Below are positions 11,218 through 22,028 of a DNA stretch of 64,000 nucleotides, one piece after another. The stretch is taken from NCBI GenBank assembly GCA_963281255.1, contig OY725492.1:5149571-5213570 (forward strand), in the 5' to 3' direction. The DNA is from Aphrocallistes beatrix (taxonomy: Eukaryota; Porifera; Hexactinellida; Sceptrulophora; Aphrocallistidae). A program made the position numbers and the translations under genes. The notes under the pieces are model-generated. The model was not told where the DNA came from, did no database searches, and was given only the letters and a program-made list of their open reading frames with translations. How positions within the stretch are numbered: position 1 is the first letter of the stretch; the number at the start of each line of letters is the position of its first letter.

Positions 11218-11252
11218 TCCTTACTATTAAAACTCGATTAATGTGTATGCGT

Positions 11253-11294
<42 letters not shown>

Positions 11295-11762
11295 GTAACG
11301 AATTGATTGAAGAAACTGCCAGGCGCAGAAAGCTGATTTTTGGCATGCGGGAGTCCTTTGGCTATGGCTCCACTAAGTTCTGAACTCAGAGCAAAATGTC
11401 TACTCATCATGGAATTCTGACGTCATTGTCACATTTTAAAAGTTAAGCAATATAGTTATTCGAGCATAACTCAGCCATTATAGGAGATAGATGGCTGAAA
11501 TTTTAATAGAATCTGTATACTAATATACCTCACATATGATGCAACTATCATCAAAAAATGATGACTCATCACTTTGTTATGACGTCATCATTACGCATCA
11601 AAATTTTAAAAATTGACAAATTTGGTGTTTTTTCGAGTGATATCGATTTTAAATCTAAGATGGACATATTTAGAGATGATATCTCCCTTATAATTAACCG
11701 ATGTCACCTCCAGGCGACCGAAGGGAGCCTCCGGCGGACACAAAGTGTCCGCTAGCCGCGCA
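11218..11762 (+). mobile_element. Helitron-like element B, 3'-truncated
   Basis: It starts TCCTTACTATTAAAACTCG after an A, carries a (TA)n run at about 11257-11291, the conserved AACGAATTGATTGAAGAAAC and TGACGTCAT blocks, and the terminal hairpin, but stops at CCGCGCA, before the final GCAAGC...CTTG. It lies about 140 bases upstream of copy 5, beyond that copy's TATA box (about 11139-11149). Confidence 0.75.
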
Positions 11763-12434
11763 TTTTTATTAATTCGTTAAGAATTTTAGTTTTTCCAAAT
11801 TTCACGAGTAATATTGTCTCAGAATTTATAACTGTTTATTCCAACCTGATTGGCTAGAAATTGTTTTGCAACATAGAAGACATCACATGCAAATTATATG
11901 TATGAAAATTTCCAGAGTCTAATTGGTTGACAAAGGTCAGTCATCGCTTCTTCATATTCTAAGATTCCCTACAAGTAATGACTAGAAATAACCTTTCACT
12001 TTGATAAGTCCAGATAACTATCCACTATGTTGCAATACAATTGCTTATGTCCACTTTCTAAATGCCAGTAGAATATAAGCCTAATTAGTATGTGAATGTA
12101 TTCAGATCCGAGAAGGTTAAGCACCGTAATTTACAATTAATTTCCTCACTAAATTCACATTAATCATCAGCACCAGAGAAGATAGGGACATACTCTACCC
12201 TCAAGGTTTAAAAACTAAACTAACCTTTAAACGAAGGAGGAACTGTCAAATAGAACTTCACCCGTTTACTTGAATTACTCTCAAAACAGCTTCATCGATT
12301 GCCATACAACAAAAATCTATGAACATTTAATGTTGTTTACAAATCTACATAGAAACTCTACAGTTAATTTCATGTAACACACAGTTCCCTCATATCTCAT
12401 TGTTATCCTAGTGGTTGATAGGATGGCTCTGTGC
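11763..12434. other. Intergenic sequence and conserved 3' flank of copy 6
   Basis: No gene is seen. From about 12200 the sequence matches the 3' flank of copy 5 (10060-10352) and, from about 21130, that of copy 11. The rest is unique AT-rich sequence. Confidence 0.5.
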
Positions 12435-13151
12435 TTACACATCAAACAATTCGAATTCAGGAGGTTCTTTGCAGTAATAATATCTATCGAACTCAAATAG
12501 AAATGGGTGAAGAGAGTTGGACTGTTGTGTGAGTTCATTAGGCATTGGAAATGTGTTAGTTTTCGGATTTTCTTTCTGTTTTGAACCGTATTGAAAATGA
12601 CGTAGTCCTGACTCAGTAGTTTGTTCTGTCATCATACTCGTATCGTTGTTATAATTTTCTTGTTTCAAAATGTCTTGATAATTGTCTGCACTGTTTTGGT
12701 CTAACGAGAGGTTGAATATAACTGAAAGATGTTCAGTATTTGTTTGTTCGTTGATTCCATCGCATTTTATTGTAGCTGTATGTAGGTAAGGAGAGCTATC
12801 ACGTTCTTTTTGGTAATGAAGGATTACTTTTTGCGGAGAATGTTTTAGTTTCTTTGGTTTCGGTTTTGAGTCGTGTTTCCTCTTCCACTTACGTTTATTG
12901 AAACGATTAATCTCATCTTGAAATGCATTCTCTGGGATGGAGATGAATGATTGCTTCCTTAAATTGTTGAATTCTTTTTGCTGTATCCTATCTAGTCTTC
13001 CATACACAGAGAAATCTATTTTTAGCTCTGACAGACTGGTGTACTTTACAAATGATTGGTATTTTTCCAGAAATTTGGCAGCATATGCATTATCTAGAAT
13101 ATCAACTCCAATTTTTTTCTCATCGTTATTTTGGTACTTTAAAGTATTCAT
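12435..13151 (-). CDS. FNKR-family protein, copy 6 (A-type tail)
   Basis: 238 residues, start MNTLKYQNND. Core: LKIDFSVYGRL (about 43-53), EFNNLRKQSF (about 60-69), SIPENAF (71-77), NRFNKRKWKRKHDSK (82-96). The A-type tail follows: PKPKKLKHSPQK, SPYLHTATIKCDG, NSADNYQD, DTSMMTEQTTESG, QYGSKQKENPKTNT and the end EPPEFELFDV. CTATAAAAC lies some 60-70 bases upstream. The front half and upstream sequence are nearly identical to those of copy 12, whose tail is different, so a duplication breakpoint lies inside this reading frame. Confidence 0.8.
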   Translation of the reverse strand: MNTLKYQNNDEKKIGVDILDNAYAAKFLEKYQSFVKYTSLSELKIDFSVYGRLDRIQQKEFNNLRKQSFISIPENAFQDEINRFNKRKWKRKHDSKPKPKKLKHSPQKVILHYQKERDSSPYLHTATIKCDGINEQTNTEHLSVIFNLSLDQNSADNYQDILKQENYNNDTSMMTEQTTESGLRHFQYGSKQKENPKTNTFPMPNELTQQSNSLHPFLFEFDRYYYCKEPPEFELFDV

Positions 13152-13507
13152 TCAGTTTTGTGTACTTTATTATTGGGAAATTGTTTGTTATGTTCAAAGG
13201 TTTGATTGTTTTATAGTATCTTTAGATTTGTGCTGGAAATTACGAATATTTTTGGAAACTAAGTTTTAATAATTTTAAATAATTCTTATACCCACAAAAA
13301 ATTATACTTTCCTAATTTTGAAGCAAAGTGACAACTAAATATTAAATCAGTAATATTGCCATAGCATTTATGAACGGTTAATTCCAACCTAATTACATCT
13401 CTACAATACTGAAATATTTGCATTAATGATCGTATCTAAGAAGCCTGACACAGCCAATGGAAGGTGGTTTTTTATGTATGCAGCCATCCTTGTGAAAGTT
13501 AGAAAGA

Positions 13508-13560
13508 GAGAACAACGAAGAAGTTGAGATATGGAGTATACCAACTTCTTCGTTGTTCTC
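13508..13560. repeat. Perfect 19-bp hairpin (copy 1 of 4)
   Basis: GAGAACAACGAAGAAGTTG is followed after 15 bases by its exact reverse complement. The same hairpin is at 18166-18218, 27824-27876 and 31914-31966. Truncated versions holding only the left arm occur at about 15500 and 29310. It may be the tip of a small inverted-repeat element or an RNA hairpin; nothing in the sequence decides. Confidence 0.7.
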
Positions 13561-13969
13561 CAAATGTTCTCACGTGACACATCCACACCTCTTCTAACTT
13601 GAATTGGCTCTTTAAGGTTCGCAATGGTATCCTCGGTTGGTTTCCCAATTCAATGTCTGTGAAATACGATCACTCTCAGATAATTTCATTGGTCTCCCAG
13701 CCCCTTCTTCTGGTCCGACTTTTCACCATGTTGAAGCATGGTACGCACATTATGAACTAATTTCAAAGAGAAGAAGTATCCGCTAATCGTGAAGAATTAG
13801 TAAACATATTTGACTGTATTTGGTGATTAAACATACAACACAACAAATAATACAAACTACATTTCAAACATAAAACATTTAAATCAGTGTTGTTGTTGTT
13901 GTTGTTGTTGTTGTTGCTTTTAAATGTTGCATGGATCTGGCATATCTGGAAATACATTCCATGGATCCT

Positions 13970-14593
13970 CTAGAATCTCATCATACTTGGAGTACCTCCT
14001 GAGCTGAAGCTAGCGTCAATCGAATCAGCTGTTTTCAGGAAGAATATTAATCTCAGCACATTCACTGAAGTTGAATGTGCAAACACCTCCTCTTCAGGAT
14101 TTGGGTGTACAAACGCCTCTTGGTTGTACAGATTCCTTGGTTGTGCTAATGCCTCTTGCTTGTACAGATAACTTGGTTGTGTAAACAACTCTTCAGGATT
14201 TGATTGTAATGTACTCTCTGATGCTTCAACTCTTGTTTCAGTTTGACGCATATTAACCAAGGTTCGACTTTGCTTTTGAGTTTTGATGTTTGATGCACTC
14301 TTGTCTTGTCTCGGAAGTTTCTTTGTTTTACGTTTTGAGTCGTGTTTCCTCTTCCACTTACGTTTATTGAAACGATTTGTCTCGACTTGAAATGCATTCT
14401 CTGGGATTGAGATGAATGATTGCTTCCTTAAATTGTTGAATTCTTTTTGCTGTATCCTATCTAGTCTTCCATACACAGAGAAATCTATTTTTAGCTCTGA
14501 TAGACCGGTGTACTTTACAAATGATTGGTATTTTTTCAGAAATTTGGCAGCATATGCATTGTCTACTTTACTTTGGTGCTTTGAAGTATTCAT
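13970..14593 (-). CDS. FNKR-family protein, copy 7 (C-type tail)
   Basis: 207 residues, start MNTSKHQSK with a short front part. Core: LKIDFSVYGRL, EFNNLRKQSF, SIPENAF, NRFNKRKWKRKHDSK. The C-type tail is KLPRQDKSASNIKTQ, TLVNMRQTETRVEAS, then two to three copies of a 12-residue unit (LYNQEA.A.PR) that is expanded in copy 17. The end is shifted: after SMMRF the DNA still holds, in another frame, the NVFPDM ending seen in copy 19. A Helitron-like element (14614-15143) sits 20 bases upstream of the ATG and pushes the TATA box (TTTTATAG at about 15183-15190, plus-strand reading) about 590 bases away. Confidence 0.65.
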   Translation of the reverse strand: MNTSKHQSKVDNAYAAKFLKKYQSFVKYTGLSELKIDFSVYGRLDRIQQKEFNNLRKQSFISIPENAFQVETNRFNKRKWKRKHDSKRKTKKLPRQDKSASNIKTQKQSRTLVNMRQTETRVEASESTLQSNPEELFTQPSYLYKQEALAQPRNLYNQEAFVHPNPEEEVFAHSTSVNVLRLIFFLKTADSIDASFSSGGTPSMMRF

Positions 14594-14613
14594 TCAGTAA
14601 TTGTGTACTTTTA

Positions 14614-15143
14614 TCCTTACTATTAAAACTCGATGATTGTATATATATATATGTAACGAATTGATTGAAGAAACTGCCGGGCGCAGAAGGCTGATTTTTT
14701 GCATGTGGGAGTCTTTTGGCTATGGCTCCAGTAAGTTCTGAGTTCAGAGCAAAATGTCGACTCATCATGGAATTATGACGTCATTGTCACATTTTTAAAA
14801 GTTAAGCAACACAGTTATTCGGGCATAACTCAGCCATTATTGGAGATAGAAGGCTGAAATTTTAATAGAATCTGTATACTAACATACCTCACATATGATG
14901 CGACTTTCATCAAAAAATGATGACTCATCACTTTGTTATGACGTCATCATTACGCATCAAAATTTTAAAATTGACAAATTTGGTGATTTTTTGAGTGATT
15001 TCGATTTTAAAACTAAGATGGACATATTTAGAGATGATATCTCCCTTATAATTAACAATGTCACCTCCAGGCGACCGAAGGGAGCCTCCGGCGGACACAA
15101 AGTGTCCGCCAGCCGCGCAGCGCAAGCAAGCGAAGCGCGCTTG
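14614..15143 (+). mobile_element. Helitron-like element C, complete, with empty site
   Basis: 530 bp from TCCTTACTATTAAAACTCG to GAAGCGCGCTTG. The paralogous site upstream of copy 13 (about 28945) lacks it: joining the flanks GTACTTTTA and TTATTATGAAATTG reproduces that site with one substitution. So the element went in between A and T with no target duplication. The last ~80 bases hold a 9-bp GGCGGACAC hairpin and an imperfect GCGC...GCGC palindrome. It has no coding capacity. Confidence 0.85.
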
Positions 15144-15868
15144 TTATTATGAAATTGTTTGTTATGTTCAAAGGTTTGATTGTTTTATAGTATCTTTAGA
15201 TTTGTACTGGAAATTACGATTATTTTTGGAAACTAAGTTTTAATATTTTTGAATAATTGTTATTAACCCATTAAATTATGCTCTCCTAATTTTGAAACAA
15301 AATAACAACTAAATATTAAATCAATAATATTGCCATAGCATTTATGAACGGTGATTTCCAACCTAATTTGCTATGAACATCTCTACAATACTGAAATATT
15401 TGCATTAATTATCGTATCTAAGAAGCATGACACAGCCAATGGAAGGTGGTTAACAGTGTCTCTATGTATGCAGCAATCCTCGTGAAAGTTAGAAAGAGAG
15501 AACAACGAAGAAGTTGAGTTTTCCAAGAGAGAGCAGACGGATGGGCGTAGGTACGTACGTACTTATCGACGGACGTTGTACGCCGATCATGACATAAGAC
15601 ATCTTCTATACTCGGAGCTGTACTAAAATAATAGACTTGGACAATGGATCTGAACTAGAATAGATTGAATGGATCTGATCTTGCTTAGAACTCCGATGCG
15701 TATATGCATGAATGGTAATCAATACTAAATTATAGTTAATTGCTGGTATACCAATCTTTAGTTGAGCTTTGCATTTAACCAATTTTCCAATACTATTTAC
15801 GTATTCCTAATAGTATGTTTCTGCATACAAATGATATGATGTCATATGTGATATATCACCATTGGATA
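15144..15868. repeat. Duplicated upstream region of copy 7
   Basis: It matches 28945-29673. It includes the copy 7 TATA region, the half-hairpin at about 15500 and a truncated piece (about 15530-15640) of the dispersed repeat ending CGATCATGACATAAGACATC. No gene is seen. Confidence 0.7.
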
Positions 15869-16386
15869 TCCTTACTATTAAAACTCGATTAATGTGTATA
15901 TATGTGTGTAACGAATTGATTGAAGAAACTGCCAGTCATATAAAGCTAATTTTTGGCATGTGGGAGTCTTTTGGCTATGGCTCCAGTAAGTTCTGAGCTC
16001 AGACGAAAATGTCGACTCATCATGGAATTATGACGTCATTGTCACATTTTTAAAAGTTAAGCAACACAGTTATTCGGGCATAGCTCAGCCATTATAGGAG
16101 ATAGAAAGCTGGAATTTTCTGTATACTAACATAGTTCACATATGGTGTAACTATCATCAAAAAATGATGACTCATCACTTTGTTATGACATTACTCATCA
16201 AAAATTTTAAAAATTGATAAATTTGGTGATTTTTCGTGCGATATAGATTATAACAGTAGGACAGACGTATTTAGAGATGTTATCTCCCTTATATTTAACC
16301 AATGTGACCCCAGGCAACCGAAGGGAATCTCCGGCGGACACAAAGTGTCCGCCAACCGCGCAGCGCAAGCAAGACAAGCGCGCTTG
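15869..16386 (+). mobile_element. Helitron-like element D
   Basis: Complete ends (A|TCCTTACTATT...GCGCGCTTG|TAATT). It shares its insertion site and flanks with element E (29674-30193), so it was carried along by the 7-kb duplication. Confidence 0.8.
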
Positions 16387-16624
16387 TAATTAATAAAAAA
16401 ACATAGAGAAAGCAAGAATTATAGCAATTAATACAGCAAAACGATGAATTGTTCTAAATTAATTATTCTATTCACAGTAGTGCTGCTATTTCAGAATCTT
16501 TATCATCTATTATCCCTAATTTTCAAGCATCTGAAGTCGAGGGATGATCGGAGAGATTTGTATGAATTTCGACATTATGATTTCTGACTAAGTAGTTAAT
16601 TCTGTCATCATACTCGTATCGTAG

Positions 16625-17089
16625 CTACTCTCTTCTTGTTCCACCAAAAGGTCTCGATAATCTTATGTACTGTTTTGGTTCTTCGTAACGAAATGTTGCA
16701 TGGAATGTCTGATCCATCACATTCCATTGTAGCTCAGTGTATGTAACTTGTTGATAATGAAGGATTGGTTTTAGTGGAGAATGTTTTGGTTTCTTTGGAT
16801 TCGGTTTTGAGTCGTGTTTCCTCTTAATATTCAGTTTATAGAATCGTTTACCTTTCGTTGAAAATGCATACTCTGGGATGGTGAGGAATGCCTGTTTCCC
16901 TAACTCGTTGAATTCTCTTCGCTGCTTCACATTTAATTTCCCGTACATAGAGTAATTTATATACAGCAATAGTATTCCCATTCTGTTCAACCATACAAAT
17001 GTTTGGTGTTTTTTCAGAAATGTATCTGCATTTGTATCGTCTTTAATATGGACATGAAATTTTAGGTGCTGTCTCTGTGAATTATTCAT
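16625..17089 (-). CDS. FNKR-family protein, copy 8 (B-type tail)
   Basis: 154 residues, start MNNSQRQHLKF, almost identical to copies 4 and 14. It has the B-type core (INYSMYGKL, EFNELGKQAF, IPEYAF) with KRFYKLNIKRKHDSK in the basic position, then the TYTELQW tail ending FGGTRRE. The promoter has TATATATAT followed by the 33-base remnant of the MITE seen intact at copy 4. It is the paralog of copy 14 in the segmental duplication. Confidence 0.75.
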   Translation of the reverse strand: MNNSQRQHLKFHVHIKDDTNADTFLKKHQTFVWLNRMGILLLYINYSMYGKLNVKQRREFNELGKQAFLTIPEYAFSTKGKRFYKLNIKRKHDSKPNPKKPKHSPLKPILHYQQVTYTELQWNVMDQTFHATFRYEEPKQYIRLSRPFGGTRRE

Positions 17090-17132
17090 ATCAGAAGATT
17101 GTAAATTCCCGTCAGATTTTGTTTATATATAT

Positions 17133-17165
17133 ACTCTAATCGGACATAAGTATTTGAAATTAGAG
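17133..17165. mobile_element. Remnant of the 479-bp MITE
   Basis: CTCTAATCGGACATAAGTAT plus a few bases is joined directly to TTAGAG. This equals both ends of the 9201-9679 element with everything between deleted. Confidence 0.7.
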
Positions 17166-17323
17166 TATATGTCAACCAATTGTTCTACTCTTCTTCTAAG
17201 CATAGCATCCTATAGGTCAGATAGAATCTCTTTATAATCTTTGTAAACCACTCTTATATTTTACATACAGTATTTCTTATGCATTATTTTTCATCAAGCC
17301 TATACTTGAAATAAGATAGCTAG

Positions 17324-17790
17324 TTAGTTATAATCTTCTTGTTGCAAAAGTTGTTGATCATTGTCTGCACTGTTTTGGTCTAACGGGATGTTGCATATAA
17401 GTGAAAGGTAAACAGTACTTGTTTGTTCGTTGATATCTGATCCATCACATTCTATTGTAGCTGTATGTAGGTAAGGAGAGCTATTACGTTCTTGTTGATA
17501 ATGAAGAATTGAATTTTGTGTGTTTTGGTTTCTTTGGTTTCGGTTTTGAGTCTTGTTTCCTCTTCCAAATACGTTTATTGGAACGATTAATCTCATCTTC
17601 AAATGCATTCTCTGTGATTGAGATGAATGATCGCTTCCTTAAATTGTTGAATCATTTTTGCTGTATCATATTTTGTCTTCCATACACATTGATGATTGAT
17701 GTTTTTTTAGAAATTTATCAGCATATGCTTATCTAGAATATTGACTTCAATTTTTCTAACATCATTACGTTGGTACTTTGAAGTATTCAT
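17324..17790 (-). pseudogene. FNKR-family copy 9, broken
   Basis: ATG at 17790 (MNTSKYQRNDVRKIEV) is soon followed by a frameshift and deletion that remove most of the VYG part. Pieces of the core (LRK.SF, AFEDEINR, KRKQDSK) appear in other frames. From about residue SILHYQQER onward one frame recovers the A-like tail and stops after LLQQEDYN at 17324. The same lesions are present in copy 15, so the gene was dead before the duplication. Confidence 0.75.
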
Positions 17791-18165
17791 TCAGTAATTG
17801 TGTACTTTTATTACTATGAAACTGTTCGTTATGTTCAAAGGTTTGATTGTTTTATAGTATCTTTAGATTTGTGCTGTAAATTACGATTATTTTTGGAAAC
17901 TAAGTTTTAATGATATTAAATAATTCTTATCCACCCATTAAAAATGGGCTTTCCTAATTTTGAAACAAAGTGACAACTAAATATTAAATCAATAATATTG
18001 CCATAGCATTTATGAACGGTTAATTCCAACCTAATTTGCTATGAACATCTCTACAATACTGAAATATTTACATTAATTATCGTATCTAAGAAGCATGACA
18101 CAGCCAATGGAAGGTGGTTAACAGTGTCTCTATGTATGCAGCCATCCTTGTGAAAGTTAGAGAGA

Positions 18166-18218
18166 GAGAACAACGAAGAAGTTGAGACATGGAGTATCCC
18201 AACTTATTCGTTGTTCTC
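18166..18218. repeat. 19-bp hairpin (copy 2 of 4, one mismatch)
   Basis: Same stem as at 13508-13560, with one base changed in the right arm (CAACTTATTCG). Confidence 0.65.
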
Positions 18219-18729
18219 CAAATGTTCTCACGTGACACACCCACACATCCACACATCTTCTAACTTGAATTGGCTCTTTCAGGTTCGCAATGATATCCTC
18301 GGTTGGTTTCCCAATTTAATCTCTGTGAAATACGATCACTCTCTGATAATCTCATCGGTCTCTCAGCCCCTTCTTCTGGTCCAACTTTTCACCATGTTGA
18401 AGCATGGTATGCACATAATGAACTGATTTCAAAGAGACATCGTACAAATATCTGTTTAAATGAATGTTCATTGCTATAAGATGTTTAGAGACCTTCTCTC
18501 TTGATTCGTTGCAGTTTTAAGTACTATCCCTCAAAATATGAAGAAATATCTAACCTCATGTAATTAATAGCTAGTAAATGATTAATTAAAAAATCACAGC
18601 CGACAAACTGATAGTGCAGCTCCATTAAGTAACTTGACTCGTAGGGTATTTGCATAGTATACATCTTTAATTGCGTTTTATAATTAAACAATTTACTCCA
18701 TGTCAACCAATCAAAATTTTAGAGAGTCA

Positions 18730-19090
18730 TTGTAATCTAGCTTAGAGAGTCATTATAATCTATTTATATACATTGAGTCAGGTATAATCCTTATTAGTCA
18801 ATAAAATGGAAGCCAACTGTAATGTTAAAACCCTGGATTCTGATTGACCATACATTTTGACACCACTGAAAATGTGTAAAATTTTCTAGAATTTGGACCC
18901 AGGTTCAAATCTCCACCATATAAGGAATATATGGTCCAAATTTGGTACAATTAGTCAAATAGGATTTCCAGGAACGAGCAGACGGAAGTACGTAGGTACG
19001 TACGTTCTTATGGACGGACGTCGCAAGCTGATCATGACATAAGACATCTCCTATGCTAGGAGCTGCACTAAAATAATAGACTTGGACAAT
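18730..19090. repeat. Dispersed repeat with GGACCCAGGTTCAAATCTCC core
   Basis: It recurs at about 32530-32850 and 35154-35526, in part at 15530-15640 and 29335-29450, and as a diverged cousin at 23195-23605, 39700-40100 and 44930-45330. The 35.2-35.5 kb copy ends, on the minus strand, with TCCTATATATTCAAACGC, close to the 5' end of the Helitron-like element L. This suggests a Helitron-like element, but no copy shows both ends. Confidence 0.55.
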
Positions 19091-19446
19091 GGATCTGATC
19101 AGAACTCCAATGCGTATATGCATGAATGGTGATCAATGCTAGAATATAGTTAATTGCTGGAATACCAATCTTTAATTGAGCTTTGCATTTAGCCAATTTC
19201 CCAATACTTTTTAAAACAACATAGCAAAAACAAGAATTATAGCAATTAATACAGCAAAACGATTAATTGTTCTAAACGAATTATTCTATTCACAGTAGTG
19301 TTACTATTTCAGAATCTTTATCATCTATTATCCCTAATTCTCAAGCATTTGAAGTTGAAGGATGATCGGAGAGATTTGTATATATTGCGCTAATAAGATT
19401 TCTGTCTGACTCAGTAGTTAATTCTGTCATCATCCTCGAATCGTAG

Positions 19447-19936
19447 TTAGTCTCTTCTTGTTGCGAAAGGTCTTGATAATTGTGTGTACTGTTTTTGTTC
19501 TACATAACGAGTGGTTGTATCGAAGATGTTCAGCATTATTTTGCTCGTTGATGTCTTATCCATCACACTCCATTGTAGCTCAGTGTATGTAATTTGTTGA
19601 TAATGAATTATTGGTTTTAGTGGAGAATGTTTTGGTTTCTTTGGTTTCGGTTTTGAGTCGTGTTTCCTCTTAATTTTCAGTTTATTGATGCGTTTACTTT
19701 TCGTTGAAAATGCATACTCTGGGATGGTGAGGAATGACTGTTTCCCTAACTCGTTGAATTCTCTTCGTTGCTTCACATTTAGTGTCCCATACACAGAGAA
19801 ATTTATATACAGCAAAGGTATTCCCATTCTATTCAACCATACAAATGTTTGGTGTTTTTTCATAAATGTGTCTGCCTCTATTTTGTCTTTAATAATGGAC
19901 ATTAAATATTCGGTGCTGTTCCTGTGAATTATTCAT
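19447..19936 (-). pseudogene. FNKR-family copy 10 (B-type), frameshift near the start
   Basis: The family ATG is at 19936 (MNNSQEQHRIFNVH), but one extra T in the word GTCCATTATT makes a stop right after. A downstream ATG at 19902 opens 151 residues with a complete B-type core (LLYINFSVYGTL, EFNELGKQSF, IPEYAF, KRINKLKIKRKHDSK) and the tail TYTELQW...SRPFATRRD. If translation can begin at the second ATG, only about 11 residues are lost and the protein may still work; otherwise it is a pseudogene. Its paralog, copy 16, lacks the extra base. Confidence 0.6.
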
Positions 19937-19999
19937 ATCTGAAGATTGTAAATTCCCGTCAGATTTTGTTTATATATATGTGTGTTAACCAATTGTTCT

Positions 20000-21170
20000 A
20001 CTCTTCTTCGAGCATAGCATCCTATAAGTCAGGTAGAATATCTTTATAATCCTTACAAACCATTCCTATATTTTACATACAGTATTCCTACGCATTATCT
20101 TTAATCAAGCCTACTTGAAATGAGATATCTTTGTACATTATCAGTGTAGTCTATGAAGTAGATTGCTTATATTACTGAAGTACAAACATAGGATGGCAAA
20201 CTCTTTGGTAGAAAAACACCAACATAATTGAAGCAAAGAATGCTATTCACTACACTCCAGTAGATAGTTAGTCATCTGCTGGTTTCTACTCTGTCAGACA
20301 TTCCTTATCTTCAGTAGATCCTTAATTAATCATAATTCTGTAATTCATTCGGATTATCTTGAATGATCTTCCACCCAATTAGTTTCTTCTTATTGGTATC
20401 ATGAGATGTTTGGATAATCGTGTCGATCATTTTGAACAACCTTAGCAATCACATTGTATTTAGATAGTACTGGGGGCAGAGAATTTTTAACCAAATTATT
20501 GCATACTACCAACATTTCGCTACTAATTTGATTGGCTAATAGCATTAATACAGCTATGTGCATAGTAGAAATATAATAATATTTTCCCCAATGATGAGAA
20601 TATGAAGTGCACCATTGCCATAATGGACCTGAACTAGAATGGTTTGGATGGCTCTGATCTTGTTCAGAACTCCAATGCAATATGCATGAATGGTGATCAA
20701 TACTAGAATATAGTTAATTGCTGGAATACCAATCTTTAGTTGAGCTTTGCATTTTTGTCAATTTTCCAATTCTATTAAGGTTTTGCTAAGAATGTATCAT
20801 ACACTGCCTAGACGAAAGTATCGTACACTCAAAATTTCCCGTACAAATAGTTATAATGACTTGTAGGAGATACGCTTAATATAGCCTTAAATTCGAATTC
20901 TCCACACTCGAATTACCACTTTACTAGTATAATCTTTCAACTCCATTACTTTCCCACAAGCTTGAACATTTTCAAACTGTGCCACCACCAATGCCGTCAT
21001 TTACAATGGTGATAACTCGTGGCATGTGGCATAGGGTAGCAAATGCTGAAATACTTAATCTTAAAGGAGAGTAATTAGGTTGAAGTCTTATAAAGTATTG
21101 TATAATGTTTGGACAAAAATTTATAAACATGAAAATGTTAAGAATAACGAAATTGTTTACAAATCTACAT
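20000..21170. other. Intergenic region between copies 10 and 11
   Basis: 20000-20390 is the B-type upstream region, shared with 33740-34170, with several TCTAC/GTAGA words. About 20870-21110 resembles one arm of the 479-bp MITE. No gene is seen. Confidence 0.45.
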
Positions 21171-21255
21171 AGAAACTCATACAGTTAATTTCATGTAACA
21201 CACAGTTTCCTCATATTTCATTGTTATCCTAGTGGTTGATAGGATGGCTCTGTGC

Positions 21256-21996
21256 TTACACATCAAACAATTCGAATTCAGGAGGTTCTTTACAGTAATA
21301 ATCTCTATCGAACTCAAATGGAACTGCATGAAGTGGGTTGGAATGTTGTGTGAGTTCATAAGGCATTGCAGATGTGTTAGTTTTCGGATTTTCTTTCTGT
21401 TTTGAACCGTATTGAAAAAGACTTCTCCCTGACTCAGTAGTTTGTTCTGTCATCTTACTCGTATCGTTGTTATAATCTTGTTGCAAACGGTCTTGATAAT
21501 TATGTGCACTGTTTTGGTCTAACAAGATGTTGCATATAAGTGAAAGATGGTCAGTATTTGTTTGTTCGTTGATATCTGATCCATCACATTCCATTGTAGC
21601 TGCTTGTAGGTAAGGAGAGCTATCACGTTCTTGTTGATGGTGAAGAATTGGGTTTTGTGGAGAATGTTTGAGTTTCTTTGTTTTAGGTTTTGAGTCGTTT
21701 TTCCTCTTCCACTTACGTTTATTGAAACGATTAATCTCATCTTGAAATGCATTCTCTGGGATGGAAGTGAATGATTGCTTCCTTAAATTGTTGAATTCTT
21801 TTTCTTGTCTCTTATCTAGTCTTCCATACACAGAGAAATCTATACTTAGCTCTACTAGACCGGTGTACGGATCGAATTTATACTTTACAAATGGCCAGTT
21901 GTCTATCACAAATTTAATAGTGTTTACAAGATCTAGAATATAGACATTAAATGATATGACGTCTTTATTTCGGTACTGTCTCTGTGAAGTGTTCAT
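21256..21996 (-). CDS. FNKR-family protein, copy 11 (A-type tail, longest A member)
   Basis: 246 residues, start MNTSQRQYRNKDV. Core: LSIDFSVYGRL (about 54-64), EFNNLRKQSF (about 71-80), SIPENAF, NRFNKRKWKRKNDSK (about 93-107). A few extra residues precede the core (KYKFDPYTG). The complete A-type tail follows: SPYLQAATMECDGSDINEQT, NSAHNYQD, TSKMTEQTTESG, QYGSKQKENPKTNT, EPPEFELFDV. No lesions are seen. A TATA box lies about 33-42 bases before the ATG, and a dense TCTAC/GTAGA cluster lies behind it. Confidence 0.8.
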   Translation of the reverse strand: MNTSQRQYRNKDVISFNVYILDLVNTIKFVIDNWPFVKYKFDPYTGLVELSIDFSVYGRLDKRQEKEFNNLRKQSFTSIPENAFQDEINRFNKRKWKRKNDSKPKTKKLKHSPQNPILHHQQERDSSPYLQAATMECDGSDINEQTNTDHLSLICNILLDQNSAHNYQDRLQQDYNNDTSKMTEQTTESGRSLFQYGSKQKENPKTNTSAMPYELTQHSNPLHAVPFEFDRDYYCKEPPEFELFDV

Positions 21997-22028
21997 ATCT
22001 GAAGATTGTAAATTCCCGTCAGATTTTG

